From: Streptoverticillium olivoreticuli subsp. olivoreticuli
Lineage (GTDB): Bacteria; Actinomycetota; Actinomycetes; Streptomycetales; Streptomycetaceae
DNA: 64,000 bases
Assembly: GCF_003391135.1 (NCBI RefSeq)
Contig: NZ_CP031455.1
Span: forward strand, 7,033,501-7,097,500
Direction: 5' to 3'
Below, in pieces: positions 35,592 to 45,347 of the stretch (position 1 is the stretch's first letter; each line of letters opens with the position of its first letter). Position numbers and translations under genes: made by a program. Under the pieces are notes generated by a model that saw only the letters and a list, made by a program, of their open reading frames with translations, was not told the DNA's origin and made no database searches.

Positions 35592-37220
35592 ATGTCGGAC
35601 GACATGGCATGGCGCATGCGGCCATGGATGACGGGGGACCAGAGCCTCGTACGCATCGGGCCGGGGACCGGGGCGGGAGCGGACGAGACGCTCGGCTGTC
35701 CGGCCCGCGACGCGGCCAAGGCACGCCCGGGGATCAAGGTGCGGGTGCCGTCGAGGCTGCCCCACGAGCACCTGGAGACCTTCACCCTCGGCCCGGTGTG
35801 TGAGGTCCTGGACCTGATCGAGTTCGATGGCGAGCCTCTTGAACGGGCCCTCGGCGCACTGCTCGACCGGCCGCGGCCCCTGCACCCCGGACACCTGGCC
35901 TACGTCGAGCACGCCGTCCGGCTCTACGCGGGCGCCCCGGACGCGCACGGCCTCACCCCGGTCAAGCCGTACTGGGTGGTGCGCAAGGACAACGGGCGGC
36001 GCTGGGAGCTGTACGCGTGGTGGCGGCGCTACGAATCGGCGGACGGCAAGCTGCGCGAGTACTGGCGTCTCAGGCACGCCGACGCGCGTGCGTCGACGCC
36101 GGGTGAGATCGCGATCGCCGCGTACACCGCGGCGTTCGGCGTCAGCGCCTCGTGGCCGCGTCACTGGAGCCAGGAGTTCGCCCTCCACACGTCGCCGTCG
36201 CAGGCCACGCACGTACGGATCGTCGAGATCGGCCTGGGGGACGGCTCGCGGACCGTTCAGTTCGAGGGCACCGTGGACGACGTCAGGGCGTACTACGACG
36301 CTTTTGGTGACACTCATGTGCGGAGCGTCGTCAAGGGTGGCCCCGAACGCCCCGGCCCCGCCTGCGTCGACTGCAAGCAGTTCACCGGGTGCGGCGCGGT
36401 ACGCCGCACGCCGGGTGTCCTGGCCCTGCCCTCCCGCAAGCTGCCGCTGCGCAAGGTCTCGGCCAGCGACCTTCGGTACCACGCCGTCTGCCCCGCTCAG
36501 GGATTCCTGCGCTCCTTGCACCTTCCGAAGTCCGACGAGTACAGCAGCGCGGCGAAGCTCGGCCAGGCCGTGCACGCGTGGATCGAGGCACTGCACCGGC
36601 GTGACGGATGGCCGGCCTGTACGGCGGCCGACATGCCCGCCGCGGGGGAGAACTGGACTCGTGGCCGATGGCGGGTTCCCGACGAGGAGGCCGAGACGGG
36701 CCGCAAGATGCTCCTGCACCACGTGGATGCCTGCCCCTTCCGGGATTCCGGCCTCGTCGAGCGGGCCGAGCCCGAGCCGCTCCGCGCGGTCCACGACACC
36801 GCCGCCCAGGCCCTCGTCATCGCCAAACCTGATCTGCTCTACCGTGAGGACGGTTCCTGGGTGTGGCGAGAACTCAAGACCACGCGCATATCGTCACGGC
36901 GGACCGGCGACCTCCTCGACACGTACCCCCAGCTCGCCCTGGCCGTCGTGCTGCTGGCTCACGGAGCGCTGGGCGGCGACCCCGTCGGCTCCAGGGTCGA
37001 GGTGGAGATCCTCAGGCCCGACGGCTCCGATCCCCACGTGATCGACCCCACGGACCCCGAGCGCCTGGCGAAGGCGCAGTCCGTGCTCCGGCGGTACGCA
37101 GGTCCCTGGCGCAAGGACCACACCTGGGAAGCCAGACCAGGGCGTCACTGCCGGTGGTGTCCCGTGTCGCAGTGGTGCGCGAGTGCCGTACCCGGTGATG
37201 AGACGGAGGAAGAGGCATGA
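35592..37220 (+). CDS. Cas4/RecB-like PD-(D/E)XK nuclease with two cysteine clusters
   Basis: This 542-aa protein shows an intact Cas4-like core: GQAVHAWIEALH (motif I), KPDLLYREDG (catalytic Asp), WRELKTT (ExK) and the C-terminal CRWCPVSQWC cluster that usually closes a 4Fe-4S or zinc site. A second cluster, CVDCKQFTGC, lies near residue 257 after an N-terminal half of unknown fold. ATG 35592 has an AGGAAGGG ribosome site; a longer frame from 35475 would start inside the operator. Its TGA overlaps the ATG of the REase gene. It likely trims or cuts DNA in the same pathway as the pPIWI_RE island. Confidence 0.8.
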   Translation: MSDDMAWRMRPWMTGDQSLVRIGPGTGAGADETLGCPARDAAKARPGIKVRVPSRLPHEHLETFTLGPVCEVLDLIEFDGEPLERALGALLDRPRPLHPGHLAYVEHAVRLYAGAPDAHGLTPVKPYWVVRKDNGRRWELYAWWRRYESADGKLREYWRLRHADARASTPGEIAIAAYTAAFGVSASWPRHWSQEFALHTSPSQATHVRIVEIGLGDGSRTVQFEGTVDDVRAYYDAFGDTHVRSVVKGGPERPGPACVDCKQFTGCGAVRRTPGVLALPSRKLPLRKVSASDLRYHAVCPAQGFLRSLHLPKSDEYSSAAKLGQAVHAWIEALHRRDGWPACTAADMPAAGENWTRGRWRVPDEEAETGRKMLLHHVDACPFRDSGLVERAEPEPLRAVHDTAAQALVIAKPDLLYREDGSWVWRELKTTRISSRRTGDLLDTYPQLALAVVLLAHGALGGDPVGSRVEVEILRPDGSDPHVIDPTDPERLAKAQSVLRRYAGPWRKDHTWEARPGRHCRWCPVSQWCASAVPGDETEEEA

Positions 37221-38419
37221 CCGCACGCGACACGCCGGGCGTGCAGTCCGGGCCCCGTGGCCCCGGTGCGGCACCCGAAGCCGCCGACGGCTCGGACGAG
37301 TCCCTGCTCCGGCAGATCGCCGGTGCCCTGGCCTGCTTGTCCCGGCAGCGCACCGTGCCCCATCCGGTCTATCCGGCCAAGGTGCAGAACGCGTACAACC
37401 GGCTCGTCCTGCGCTGCCTCCGCCGCGGAGAGGAACCTCCCGGCAGCATCCCCGAGATGGTCCGATGGGCCTGTGAACGGGCACTGCCGGAGTGGCCGCT
37501 CGACCTGCCCGCCGAAGCACGTTCTGTCGCCGGACCGCTTGTGGACCCCGAGTCCCGGCTGCCGCACCAGCTGTGCCTCGAATGGGAAGTGAACGCCGCC
37601 GACCCGGCCGCCGAGCTCTTCGAGAACCAGCGGATCCTCGAAGCCCTCACCACCTGCAGGGCCGCCAGGGACCCTCGGGCGTACACCGCGTTCCGGTCCC
37701 TGCTCACGACGCGGCCCGTCCTCACCGGCGCCGAACTCGCGCTGCTCGGCGGTGACATGGAATGCGGGATGCTGCTCCACCACGTCATCAAGAAGTGCTA
37801 CGAGCCCGTCGCCGCATCCTATCTCGGTGACGACGGAACGTACCGGCAGTGCGGACGCTGCCGATGCCTGATGGTGCGGTTGAGGGACGGATCGCACCGG
37901 TGCGAACTGGATCGCTGCCGCCGTGACGGCGGCAGCGATGCCGGAACTCTCCTGCGCGGTGACAAGAGCGGCCTCCATCAGCTCAGTCGGCCCCTGCGGA
38001 TGTTCGTCACCGGCCCGGGACTCGCCGAGACCGACATCGAGGCGGCCCTGAGGGCGAGGTTCGGCATCGTCGCCGAGATGTGGCCCAACTACGACGCGTA
38101 CGACCTGCGTGTCCCGCTGCCCGGGCGCAGGTTCTGGGCCGTGGACGTCAAGGATCGCGTGAACCCCGTCCTGCTCGCCCGCACCCTCACCCCTTTCCGG
38201 GCCGACCCGCCGTACGACCGGGCCTTCCTCGTCGTACCCCACTACCGCTTCCGGGAGAACGAGGCGTTCGGTCGGCAGTTCCGGCGCCACCTCCCCGGCG
38301 ACCTGGCCGGCCACATCACCCTCCTCGACGACCGGGCGTTCCTACGACTCGTCGGCGAGGAAGTCACCTCCAGGCCCGGAACCCACCCCGTCCACGGGAA
38401 AGGAGACAGTCGTGCGTGA
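37217..38419 (+). CDS. REase of a pPIWI_RE three-gene island
   Basis: The 400-aa protein has a helical N-terminal region (YPAKVQNAYNRLVLRCLRRG) consistent with the pPIWI_RE_Y domain, a zinc ribbon near residue 210 (CGRCRC ... CELDRC), and a C-terminal restriction-endonuclease fold whose core reads YDLRVPL then FWAVDVKD (D...DxK). This fits the 'REase associating with pPIWI_RE' family. It is coupled at both ends (ATGA with the Cas4-like gene, 8-nt overlap with the helicase). In the pPIWI_RE islands defined computationally by Burroughs, Iyer and Aravind, the REase is thought to cut invading DNA. Confidence 0.8.
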   Translation: MTARDTPGVQSGPRGPGAAPEAADGSDESLLRQIAGALACLSRQRTVPHPVYPAKVQNAYNRLVLRCLRRGEEPPGSIPEMVRWACERALPEWPLDLPAEARSVAGPLVDPESRLPHQLCLEWEVNAADPAAELFENQRILEALTTCRAARDPRAYTAFRSLLTTRPVLTGAELALLGGDMECGMLLHHVIKKCYEPVAASYLGDDGTYRQCGRCRCLMVRLRDGSHRCELDRCRRDGGSDAGTLLRGDKSGLHQLSRPLRMFVTGPGLAETDIEAALRARFGIVAEMWPNYDAYDLRVPLPGRRFWAVDVKDRVNPVLLARTLTPFRADPPYDRAFLVVPHYRFRENEAFGRQFRRHLPGDLAGHITLLDDRAFLRLVGEEVTSRPGTHPVHGKGDSRA

Positions 38420-41400
38420 CCGCAGTGGCTGGCACCGCCGCTGTTCCCCGCGGGAGCTGACCGATGTATGGCCGGACAGCCTCGGCGCCTTCCGGCCCGG
38501 GGACCTCCTCGATGTCGAGTTAGGGCTGTATCTGCTGCAGAGCGTGACGCCCACCCGCGCCGCCATCGACGTGTGGCCCCTGCTCGGTGGCTACCCCTAC
38601 AGCGAGGCACTCGGCGATGTGCGCACCGACGAACAGCGTCTGCGTGTCCTGCGCGCCCGCCATCATTTGTGGGACCTCAGGCGGGGACGTGCCTGGACGG
38701 AAGCGCTGACGGCGTACCTGGACGTGCCGCAACACCTGCGCGGATACGACATCGAGGGCACGGACTGCGTTCCGCGCCGCCGCGAGCCCGCACGCGCGGC
38801 CCGGAGATTCGGGGTCTTCGAGGATCTGCTCACCCGGGCCCCCGAATTCGCCGCCCGCCGCCTCCCGCTCGCCGAAGCCGGAGAACACACCTTCCGCGCA
38901 CAGGACCGCGTCCACTCCGTCGAATTCGCCGAGGAACTGCTGCTCGGCACACCGCCGCGTTCCCACGCCCTCGATGCAGAGCCCGCCGGACGCGGAGAAC
39001 CCGTGGACGTCTCCTGGGCGGAACTCGAAAAGGCCGCCGAAGCGATGGACGCCGCCGAGGCAGCCGTACCCGGCGGCACCCGCAACGGGTGGTCCCGGCG
39101 ACTGTGCCGTGTCGAACTGCTCGTACGCGACGACGGAGTCGGCCGCTTCACCCAGCAGAGGCGGCTCAGGGTCGACCGGCTGCTGCACCTGGTCGGCATG
39201 GTCGGCGCGGGCAAGTCCACCATCCGCGACATCCTCACCTACCACGTGGTCACCCAGTCGCCCCGCCGGGTCACCGTCGTGGTCGGCGACGTTGCCGAAA
39301 CCCTCGCTGTCGTCGAGCAGTTCAACCGGCTCGGCGTGCCGGCCGCGCCGATCCTCGGGCATTCCACGCGCGAGCGCAACATCAGCCGCCTGCACCGCCG
39401 CACCGCCGTGGTCGGTGCCGCCACCATGCTCGGCCACGACCACTCCGGCTTCGCGTACCTGAGCAGTGCCTGCCCTGTGGACGTCCTGCGTGGCATGGAG
39501 GCGCGCCGGCCGCTCGGCATCCGGGAAGCGCCCTGCCTCGCGCTGTACACCGTCCCGGAGCGGGAGGAGAGCGACCCTGATCCGCTGCTCGACGAGGAGT
39601 ACCCGCTCGGCCACGCCGCGGACGGACCCAAGCCGCAGAGGCGGCTGTGTCCGCTGTGGAACCGTTGTCCGCGCCACCGAGGCGCCCGGGACCTCGTCGA
39701 CGCCCGTGTCTGGGTCGGTACACCGGCCGGCCTGGTGCACAGTTCTGTGCCGCAGCACCAGCACGACGAGCAACTGCGTTACCTGGAACTCGCCTGCCGC
39801 CTCAGCGATCTGATCATCGTCGACGAGGCGGACCGGGTGCAGATGCAGCTCGACGCGGCTTTCGCCCCGGCAAGCACTCTGGTCGGCAAATACCCCAATT
39901 CCTGGTTCGACGAGGTCGCCGTCCACAAGTTCCAGCAGATGGCGCGCGACGGGCGGCTCCAGCTCTCGGCACGCGATGTCGACGACTGGACCAATGCGGT
40001 CAACACCGTCAGCGCGGCCACCGACCGGCTCTATGCCCTCCTGGTGAAGGACGACCAGCTCAGGAGATGGATCAGCGTCGACTACTTCAGTGCCTTCACC
40101 CTGCACAACCTGCTGATCGACAGCTGGTTCCCCGGCCGCGGCCAGGGCGAGCAGCCGCCCCCGGCGGCACGGGCGCTGGACGAGGCACTGCTGCGCTTCC
40201 GGGACGATCCCCTGCACGAACACGAGAGCACGAGTGACGACGAGGTGACCCCGCTCGTCAACGCCTTCGTGCACCTCGCCCTGGAGCTCCTCCACGCACC
40301 CCAGGGGGCCCGCACCCGAGAGCGGCTGCGCGACACGCTCACCGGCGTCGTCGGCCGCGACTCCGGCGTACTCGACCGGATCGACGTCCAGGCCCGGCGG
40401 TTCGAGTTCACCCTGATCCTCGCCGCCCTGCACAGCCGCCTCGACTTCATGACCACCCTGTGGCCGCGCGTCGAGGCCGCCCTGAGCCTGGAGAACGCCT
40501 CCAACGTCCTCTCCCGCAGGCCCCCCAAGGACTACGAAGCTGTCATCCCCGAATCGCCCATGGGCAACGTCCTCGGCTTCCAGTTCCGTCACGACGACCG
40601 GGAACGCGATGGTGATCGCAGCGGCGAGCTGCGCTTCTTCCACTGCAACGGGGTGGGACGCGAACTCCTCACACGTCTCGGCGACCTGTGCCTCGTGGAC
40701 GGCAGACCTGCCCCGCATGTCCTGCTCATGTCCGCCACCAGCTGGGCCGGCGCCTCCAGCAGGTATCACCTGCACGCCGAGGTCGGCGCTGTGCTGCGCC
40801 CTCAGGAGGAGGAAGTCGCGGCGATCCTCGGCACCGAGTTCCGCAAGGAGTTCCTCTACTGGCCCGGCGGCGATCGTCCCCGGCCCGTGCGCCTGTCGGG
40901 CTGCGACCCCGAGGACCGCCCCCAGGCACTCCTGGAGATGCTGCGCCAGCTCGCCGTCCCCGACCGGAGCCTGCCCGGCTCGGACAGCATGCTGGACGCC
41001 GAACTCGCCGAGATCGACGACCCGGACCGGCGCCGCATCCTGCTTCTGGTGGGCAGTTATGAAGAGGCACGCCGAGCCGCCGAGTACCTCAACCAGGTCC
41101 CCGAGTGGAACGGCCGCGTCGTCCAACTGGTGTCCGACGACGCGGATGCCGACACCGCCTGGACCCGGCTGCCCGAGGACGCCACGGTGCGCACCCTCAC
41201 CCGCGGCGACGTGAAGTCCTTCCCCACGACGGGCGGTGACATCCTGATCGCACCGCTCCTCGCGGTCGAGCGCGGACACAACATCGTGCTGAAGACGGGC
41301 AAGGCCGCCATCGGCAGCGTCTACTTCCTGGCCCGCCCCCACCCCCGGCCTGACGACATCTCACTTGCCGTCCAGTCCATCAACGACTGGGCGGTGCGCC

Positions 41401-41852
41401 AGCTCCGGGACGCCGGAGGGGTGTTCAGCCAAGGCGTGCTGGCGGGTGCCACTCCCCACCAGGCCGCCGTCGACTTCCGGAGCCGTGCCCGCCGCCACTG
41501 GAATCGCTGCCTGACCCGCCGCCTGGCGTGGTCCAGCCTCCGCGACGACGAGAAGACCGCCTTCACCTGGGACCAGCTCGTGGTGATGTGGCAGGTCATC
41601 GGCCGCCTCGTACGTGGAGGCGTGCCCGCGCGGGTGGTCTTCGCCGATGCCGCGTTCTCACCCCGCGAGGCCGGCTTCCAGGCCGCTGACACCCCTGACA
41701 CGAGTCTGCTGGCGAGCATGCGCGCCGTACTCGCGCCCTATTTCGATGACGCGTCCGGTACCGGGACGCACTCCGAGCCCTCGTCGATCGACAGGTCACT
41801 CGTGCGTGAGCTGTACGAGCCCCTCTACCGCGCACTCGTGGACATGGGCTGA
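38412..41852 (+). CDS. DinG/XPD-like helicase of the pPIWI_RE island
   Basis: This 1146-aa protein starts at GTG 38412 after AAAGGAG. Residues 1-180 resemble the pPIWI_RE_Z domain (ELGLYLLQSVTP ... LRGYDIEGTD). The helicase has Walker A MVGAGKST near 262, IIVDEADR near 474 and VIGRLVRGG near 1065. Four cysteines between motifs Ia and II (ACPVD, APCLALY, RLCPLW, RCPRH) are placed like the Fe-S cluster of XPD/DinG helicases, which unwind R-loops and DNA. A TTA codon at 38520 (residue 37) suggests bldA control. It ends 48 nt before the pPIWI_RE gene. Confidence 0.8.
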   Translation: MRDRSGWHRRCSPRELTDVWPDSLGAFRPGDLLDVELGLYLLQSVTPTRAAIDVWPLLGGYPYSEALGDVRTDEQRLRVLRARHHLWDLRRGRAWTEALTAYLDVPQHLRGYDIEGTDCVPRRREPARAARRFGVFEDLLTRAPEFAARRLPLAEAGEHTFRAQDRVHSVEFAEELLLGTPPRSHALDAEPAGRGEPVDVSWAELEKAAEAMDAAEAAVPGGTRNGWSRRLCRVELLVRDDGVGRFTQQRRLRVDRLLHLVGMVGAGKSTIRDILTYHVVTQSPRRVTVVVGDVAETLAVVEQFNRLGVPAAPILGHSTRERNISRLHRRTAVVGAATMLGHDHSGFAYLSSACPVDVLRGMEARRPLGIREAPCLALYTVPEREESDPDPLLDEEYPLGHAADGPKPQRRLCPLWNRCPRHRGARDLVDARVWVGTPAGLVHSSVPQHQHDEQLRYLELACRLSDLIIVDEADRVQMQLDAAFAPASTLVGKYPNSWFDEVAVHKFQQMARDGRLQLSARDVDDWTNAVNTVSAATDRLYALLVKDDQLRRWISVDYFSAFTLHNLLIDSWFPGRGQGEQPPPAARALDEALLRFRDDPLHEHESTSDDEVTPLVNAFVHLALELLHAPQGARTRERLRDTLTGVVGRDSGVLDRIDVQARRFEFTLILAALHSRLDFMTTLWPRVEAALSLENASNVLSRRPPKDYEAVIPESPMGNVLGFQFRHDDRERDGDRSGELRFFHCNGVGRELLTRLGDLCLVDGRPAPHVLLMSATSWAGASSRYHLHAEVGAVLRPQEEEVAAILGTEFRKEFLYWPGGDRPRPVRLSGCDPEDRPQALLEMLRQLAVPDRSLPGSDSMLDAELAEIDDPDRRRILLLVGSYEEARRAAEYLNQVPEWNGRVVQLVSDDADADTAWTRLPEDATVRTLTRGDVKSFPTTGGDILIAPLLAVERGHNIVLKTGKAAIGSVYFLARPHPRPDDISLAVQSINDWAVRQLRDAGGVFSQGVLAGATPHQAAVDFRSRARRHWNRCLTRRLAWSSLRDDEKTAFTWDQLVVMWQVIGRLVRGGVPARVVFADAAFSPREAGFQAADTPDTSLLASMRAVLAPYFDDASGTGTHSEPSSIDRSLVRELYEPLYRALVDMG

Positions 41853-41900
41853 CGCCCACACACCCCGCCCTTTCCCGCACCACCAGAGGAGAAACGAACC

Positions 41901-44759
41901 GTGTCGTACCACCACGTGCGGGCCGCGGCCTACATGCCTGATCCGGAACAAGGCCAGTTCACCGTCCCGCTCCACACGCTCTCCCTGCCCCTCAGCTGGG
42001 AGGAACCTCTCCAGCGGCTCCTTCACCACGGGCGGCCGGAGAGCAGGTGGCGCCGCGTACCCACCAAGGAGATCAATCAGCTCATGCGCGCCACCGCTCC
42101 GGACGTCGTCACGGTCGACTCCACGGCCACCTTCGGCACGGACCGGCCCTGGCTGTACTGTGCGCAGCCCTATCCCACCCCCGTGACCAGCCTCTATGTG
42201 GCCACCTGGCTCAAGAGCCTGCTGCGGAAGCAGGACGACCCGGAGGCCACCCGGCTGCTGATGGACTGCTTCCGCGACCTCGGCACCGGTGCCCTCGGCT
42301 GGCGGCCCAGCGTGGTCGACCTCATCGAGCAGCAGGTGTCGCCAGGAGGAACCGCCCTGCCCGCCCCTCATGTGTACCGGCTGCTCCCCGACGAACTGGC
42401 CACGCGGATCGCCCGGCAGGGCCCGTACGAGCACGGAGGCCAGCGGCTGAGGTTCCATCAGGTAGCGGGTGTCGGGTACGCGCGCGGCGCCGGAAGCGGT
42501 GGCGCGGAGCTGATGTCGTGGCCGCCGATCCCGTACACACCCCGGAGCAGGGGTGGCGACGGCAGGACCGCGTACTACTCGGCGGTGATCCGTGTGACCG
42601 TGCGCAGTGTCCCCTTCTCGCCGGTGCCGCGCGTCCACCTTGGCGCGGGTGTGCGCCGGTTCGTCACCGGGAAGGTGTGGATGCCCTATCGCAAAGGCGT
42701 CTCCGTCTACCTGCGGCCCGGCACCTCCCTCGTACCGGACGGCCCGGCACCGCGGCGCTTCTCGGTGGCCATGCTGCAGTGGCGCGACGGGACCACGGAC
42801 TGGCGGCAGGGTGGCACCGAGGGCATGCTCGCGGCTGTTACCGCCCTCGACGGGCTGCCCTCGGTGGACCGGCTGGTGAAGGAGGCGGACCACTGGATCG
42901 ACGGGCACGACGGCATCCGGCTGGCAGTCGGCCACCAGGCAGCAATGGGGAGGCATGTCATCAACACCAGACTGATGCCCAGCGAACGCCGCCGCCTGAT
43001 CGAGTGGGCCGAGCAGGCGCTGGCACCCGAATTCGTCCCGGTGCCGAAGCTGGAGCGCAGTCGCCACGCCCGGCCACCGAAGCGTCGGCTCGTCAAGCTT
43101 CCCTCCGTCCCGAAGGAGACCTCCCCCGAGAAGCTGGCAGGAATCCTCGCCAAGTCGGCACAGGTGTCGGCGGACAACGCGAAGGTACGACGGGAGGCGC
43201 TCGCGTCGGCGCTGGACGGTGCAGATCTCGTCTGCGTGCTGCTCCACCAGTCCGACGGCCAGCGGGACCGGATCGTCGCTGCCGCCGAGAACGGGCTCGG
43301 TCTGGAGGCGTACCGGCGCGAACAAGGTCCGGACACATGGGTGTGGGAGACCGAGGACATGACGGTCCGGCTGCACGCGCGCCCACTGGGCGCACTGGGG
43401 GCTCCACTCGGCACGGACCGCGTGCCCCGTGCCGGTCGGGAACATGACGAGGCCATCCGGGAGCGGCGCTCCCAGGTCGCCGAAGCGATGGCGAAGGCGC
43501 GGGAGACGGCGCCCGGAGCGCAGATCGCTTTTGTGGAACTCGAGTGGGGTGAGGTGTTCCAGGGGGCCAAACGGCGTGCTGACCCCAAGTACGCAATCCG
43601 TCTGGGGTGTGCGGACGCCGGAATGGTGACCCAGTTCATCCGTCCGCTGGACTCGGAAATGGACAGGGAAGAGGCCGAGAAAGAAGCGGTCATGCGGGCC
43701 GAGGCGTCCTGGGCGGACGGGCTGCGTCAGACCGGCATGCGCCTCGTTCCCCGGCACACACTCGGTGGTCTCATCCCCGAGGGCCTCAACCAGGTCGCGT
43801 TCCACCTGGTGGAGCGCAGGGCCGACGGGCCCACGGGCAAGGCTCAGTTCACCCCCGTCGCCGTACTGCTGCGTCCGGGTGCGAAGTGCGTGCTCGGACG
43901 CAGCGCGGACATGCGCGAGTGGGTGCCCTATCCGGAGCTGCTCAAGGCGCTGACCGGACGGGTGCGGGACGAGGACCTGAGGACCGAGGCGCAGCAGTCC
44001 GCCGTCACCGCGGCCTTCATCAAGAACACGCTGGCCGGACTGCGCAGCGAGCCGACCCTTGTGCTGGCCCATGCCCAGGACGTCCGCAAGAGGTGGCCCT
44101 GGCTGAAGAACGGTGGTCTGGAACCGGATCGGATCAGGCTCGATGGTGGGCCGACGCAGAGGATCGGGCTGTACGGAAAGCACCTCCGGGTCGTCAGGGT
44201 CGCGGACAGCGGGCGGCAGGAGACGGCCCAGTGGTGGGCCGAACGGGAGGAGCTCGACAAGAATCTGACTGGGCAGCAACGCGGTGGCTTCGCCATGGGA
44301 CTATGGGTGCCCAAGGCGCCCGGGGAGTCCGGCCGTGTCTTCTACAGCACCGCGGACAAGGCGAGTACGCAGACGAAGCTGACCAACGACGACGCGAAGC
44401 TGACTCCGCACGTCAACGCCAACGGCAAGAACTCCTACCGTCCGACGGCGAACGCCTGGAACCCCGAGCTGCTCGAACTCACCGTGGCCTGTCTTCAGCC
44501 GGGTGACGACGCCGAGGCATGGGCCGCCTTCGTCCACCAGCAGCGGATTTGCAAGGACGACTACCGGGACGTGCTCGGCCTGCCCCTGGCGCTTCACCTG
44601 GCTCGGCTCACCGACGAATACGCGCTTCCGCACGACGACGAGGAGGCGGTGGTGGAGCCCATGGAAGAGTCGGCCGGGACGGCCTCGAAGGAGAGCCGTC
44701 CCGGGCAGCTCTCCTTCGACTTCGATTCCGGCTCCGGCTTTGACGAGGACGTGGACTAG
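41901..44759 (+). CDS. pPIWI_RE protein (prokaryotic PIWI-RE)
   Basis: This 952-aa protein starts at GTG 41901 after AGAGGAG. Its order fits pPIWI_RE proteins: an N-terminal X module (DUF3962) over about the first 330 residues, a MID-like part (about 430-560), and a C-terminal RNase H-fold PIWI domain (about 580-900) ending with NSYRPTANAWNPELLELTVA. The family is named for a conserved Arg and Glu and is believed to bind guide/target nucleic acid, with cutting done by the partner REase. The tail is acidic and disordered (FDFDSGSGFDEDVD). Calls are from pattern memory and gene order, which agree well. Confidence 0.8.
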   Translation: MSYHHVRAAAYMPDPEQGQFTVPLHTLSLPLSWEEPLQRLLHHGRPESRWRRVPTKEINQLMRATAPDVVTVDSTATFGTDRPWLYCAQPYPTPVTSLYVATWLKSLLRKQDDPEATRLLMDCFRDLGTGALGWRPSVVDLIEQQVSPGGTALPAPHVYRLLPDELATRIARQGPYEHGGQRLRFHQVAGVGYARGAGSGGAELMSWPPIPYTPRSRGGDGRTAYYSAVIRVTVRSVPFSPVPRVHLGAGVRRFVTGKVWMPYRKGVSVYLRPGTSLVPDGPAPRRFSVAMLQWRDGTTDWRQGGTEGMLAAVTALDGLPSVDRLVKEADHWIDGHDGIRLAVGHQAAMGRHVINTRLMPSERRRLIEWAEQALAPEFVPVPKLERSRHARPPKRRLVKLPSVPKETSPEKLAGILAKSAQVSADNAKVRREALASALDGADLVCVLLHQSDGQRDRIVAAAENGLGLEAYRREQGPDTWVWETEDMTVRLHARPLGALGAPLGTDRVPRAGREHDEAIRERRSQVAEAMAKARETAPGAQIAFVELEWGEVFQGAKRRADPKYAIRLGCADAGMVTQFIRPLDSEMDREEAEKEAVMRAEASWADGLRQTGMRLVPRHTLGGLIPEGLNQVAFHLVERRADGPTGKAQFTPVAVLLRPGAKCVLGRSADMREWVPYPELLKALTGRVRDEDLRTEAQQSAVTAAFIKNTLAGLRSEPTLVLAHAQDVRKRWPWLKNGGLEPDRIRLDGGPTQRIGLYGKHLRVVRVADSGRQETAQWWAEREELDKNLTGQQRGGFAMGLWVPKAPGESGRVFYSTADKASTQTKLTNDDAKLTPHVNANGKNSYRPTANAWNPELLELTVACLQPGDDAEAWAAFVHQQRICKDDYRDVLGLPLALHLARLTDEYALPHDDEEAVVEPMEESAGTASKESRPGQLSFDFDSGSGFDEDVD

Positions 44760-44760
44760 G

Positions 44761-45345
44761 GGCAATACCGGTGATTTGGGTTCTTTTCTGGCGTGTGTGG
44801 GTCTGTCCAATCAACGGCCCTGTCTCGCTTTCGGTGGTGACGGAGCGTGCTGCTGGCCGAGGAGGATGCGGTGACGGAGCAGGGTGAAGCCGGCTCGTCC
44901 GTGCATCTGGCGTGCGATCCGCTTGGTCTTGGTGTTGACGCCCTCGGTCGGGCCGTTGCTGTACGGAAGTGTGAACGCGGCGCAGGCCGGCTCCGCGGAC
45001 CTTCGTGATCCAGTGCGTGAGCGCGTCGGCATTTCCGGCGCGAGGCGTCAGGAGCTGAGCGAAGTCCCGGATACAGGTGGCAAGTTGGGTCATCGCGGGG
45101 CAGGCGGTGGTGAGCTTGGCCAGGAGCTCGTGATGCTCGGCCTTGAGGTTGTCGGGCCTGGTCAGCAGCATCCGGGCGAGTCGGCGTGCGGAGATGTGGC
45201 TGCGGTCGGCGTCCGCGCGGCCTTGGCTGATGTACTTGTACAGGAGGTTCAGGCAGCCCGTGAACCCGAGGGCCCCGATCTCTTCGAAGAGGTGCAGGAC
45301 AGGGACGGCGGGGTCCTCGGCCCAGCGTCTGCGCAGGTGCTCGCG
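44761..45345 (-). mobile_element. ISL3-family transposase remnant
   Basis: The minus strand encodes the C-terminal third of an ISL3 transposase in two frames: EEIGALGFTGCLNLLYKYI and LLTRPDNLKAEHHELL up to ALTHWITKVR, then after a frameshift near 44995 LPYSNGPTEGVNTKTKRIAR with the usual terminal GFTLLRHRILL. The N-terminal two-thirds are missing, cut at about 45345 where a plus-strand gene tail begins. A possible inverted-repeat end (ATTTGGGTTCTT) sits at about 44774-44785, right after the pPIWI_RE stop. The element is dead and marks the right edge of the defence block. Confidence 0.75.
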
Positions 45346-45347
45346 CT

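Noticed and set aside
34560..36794. Long 744-aa minus-strand frame through the Cas4-like gene
   Set aside because: Only the part from ATG 35450 is protein-like; the extension is antisense to a gene with clear nuclease motifs.
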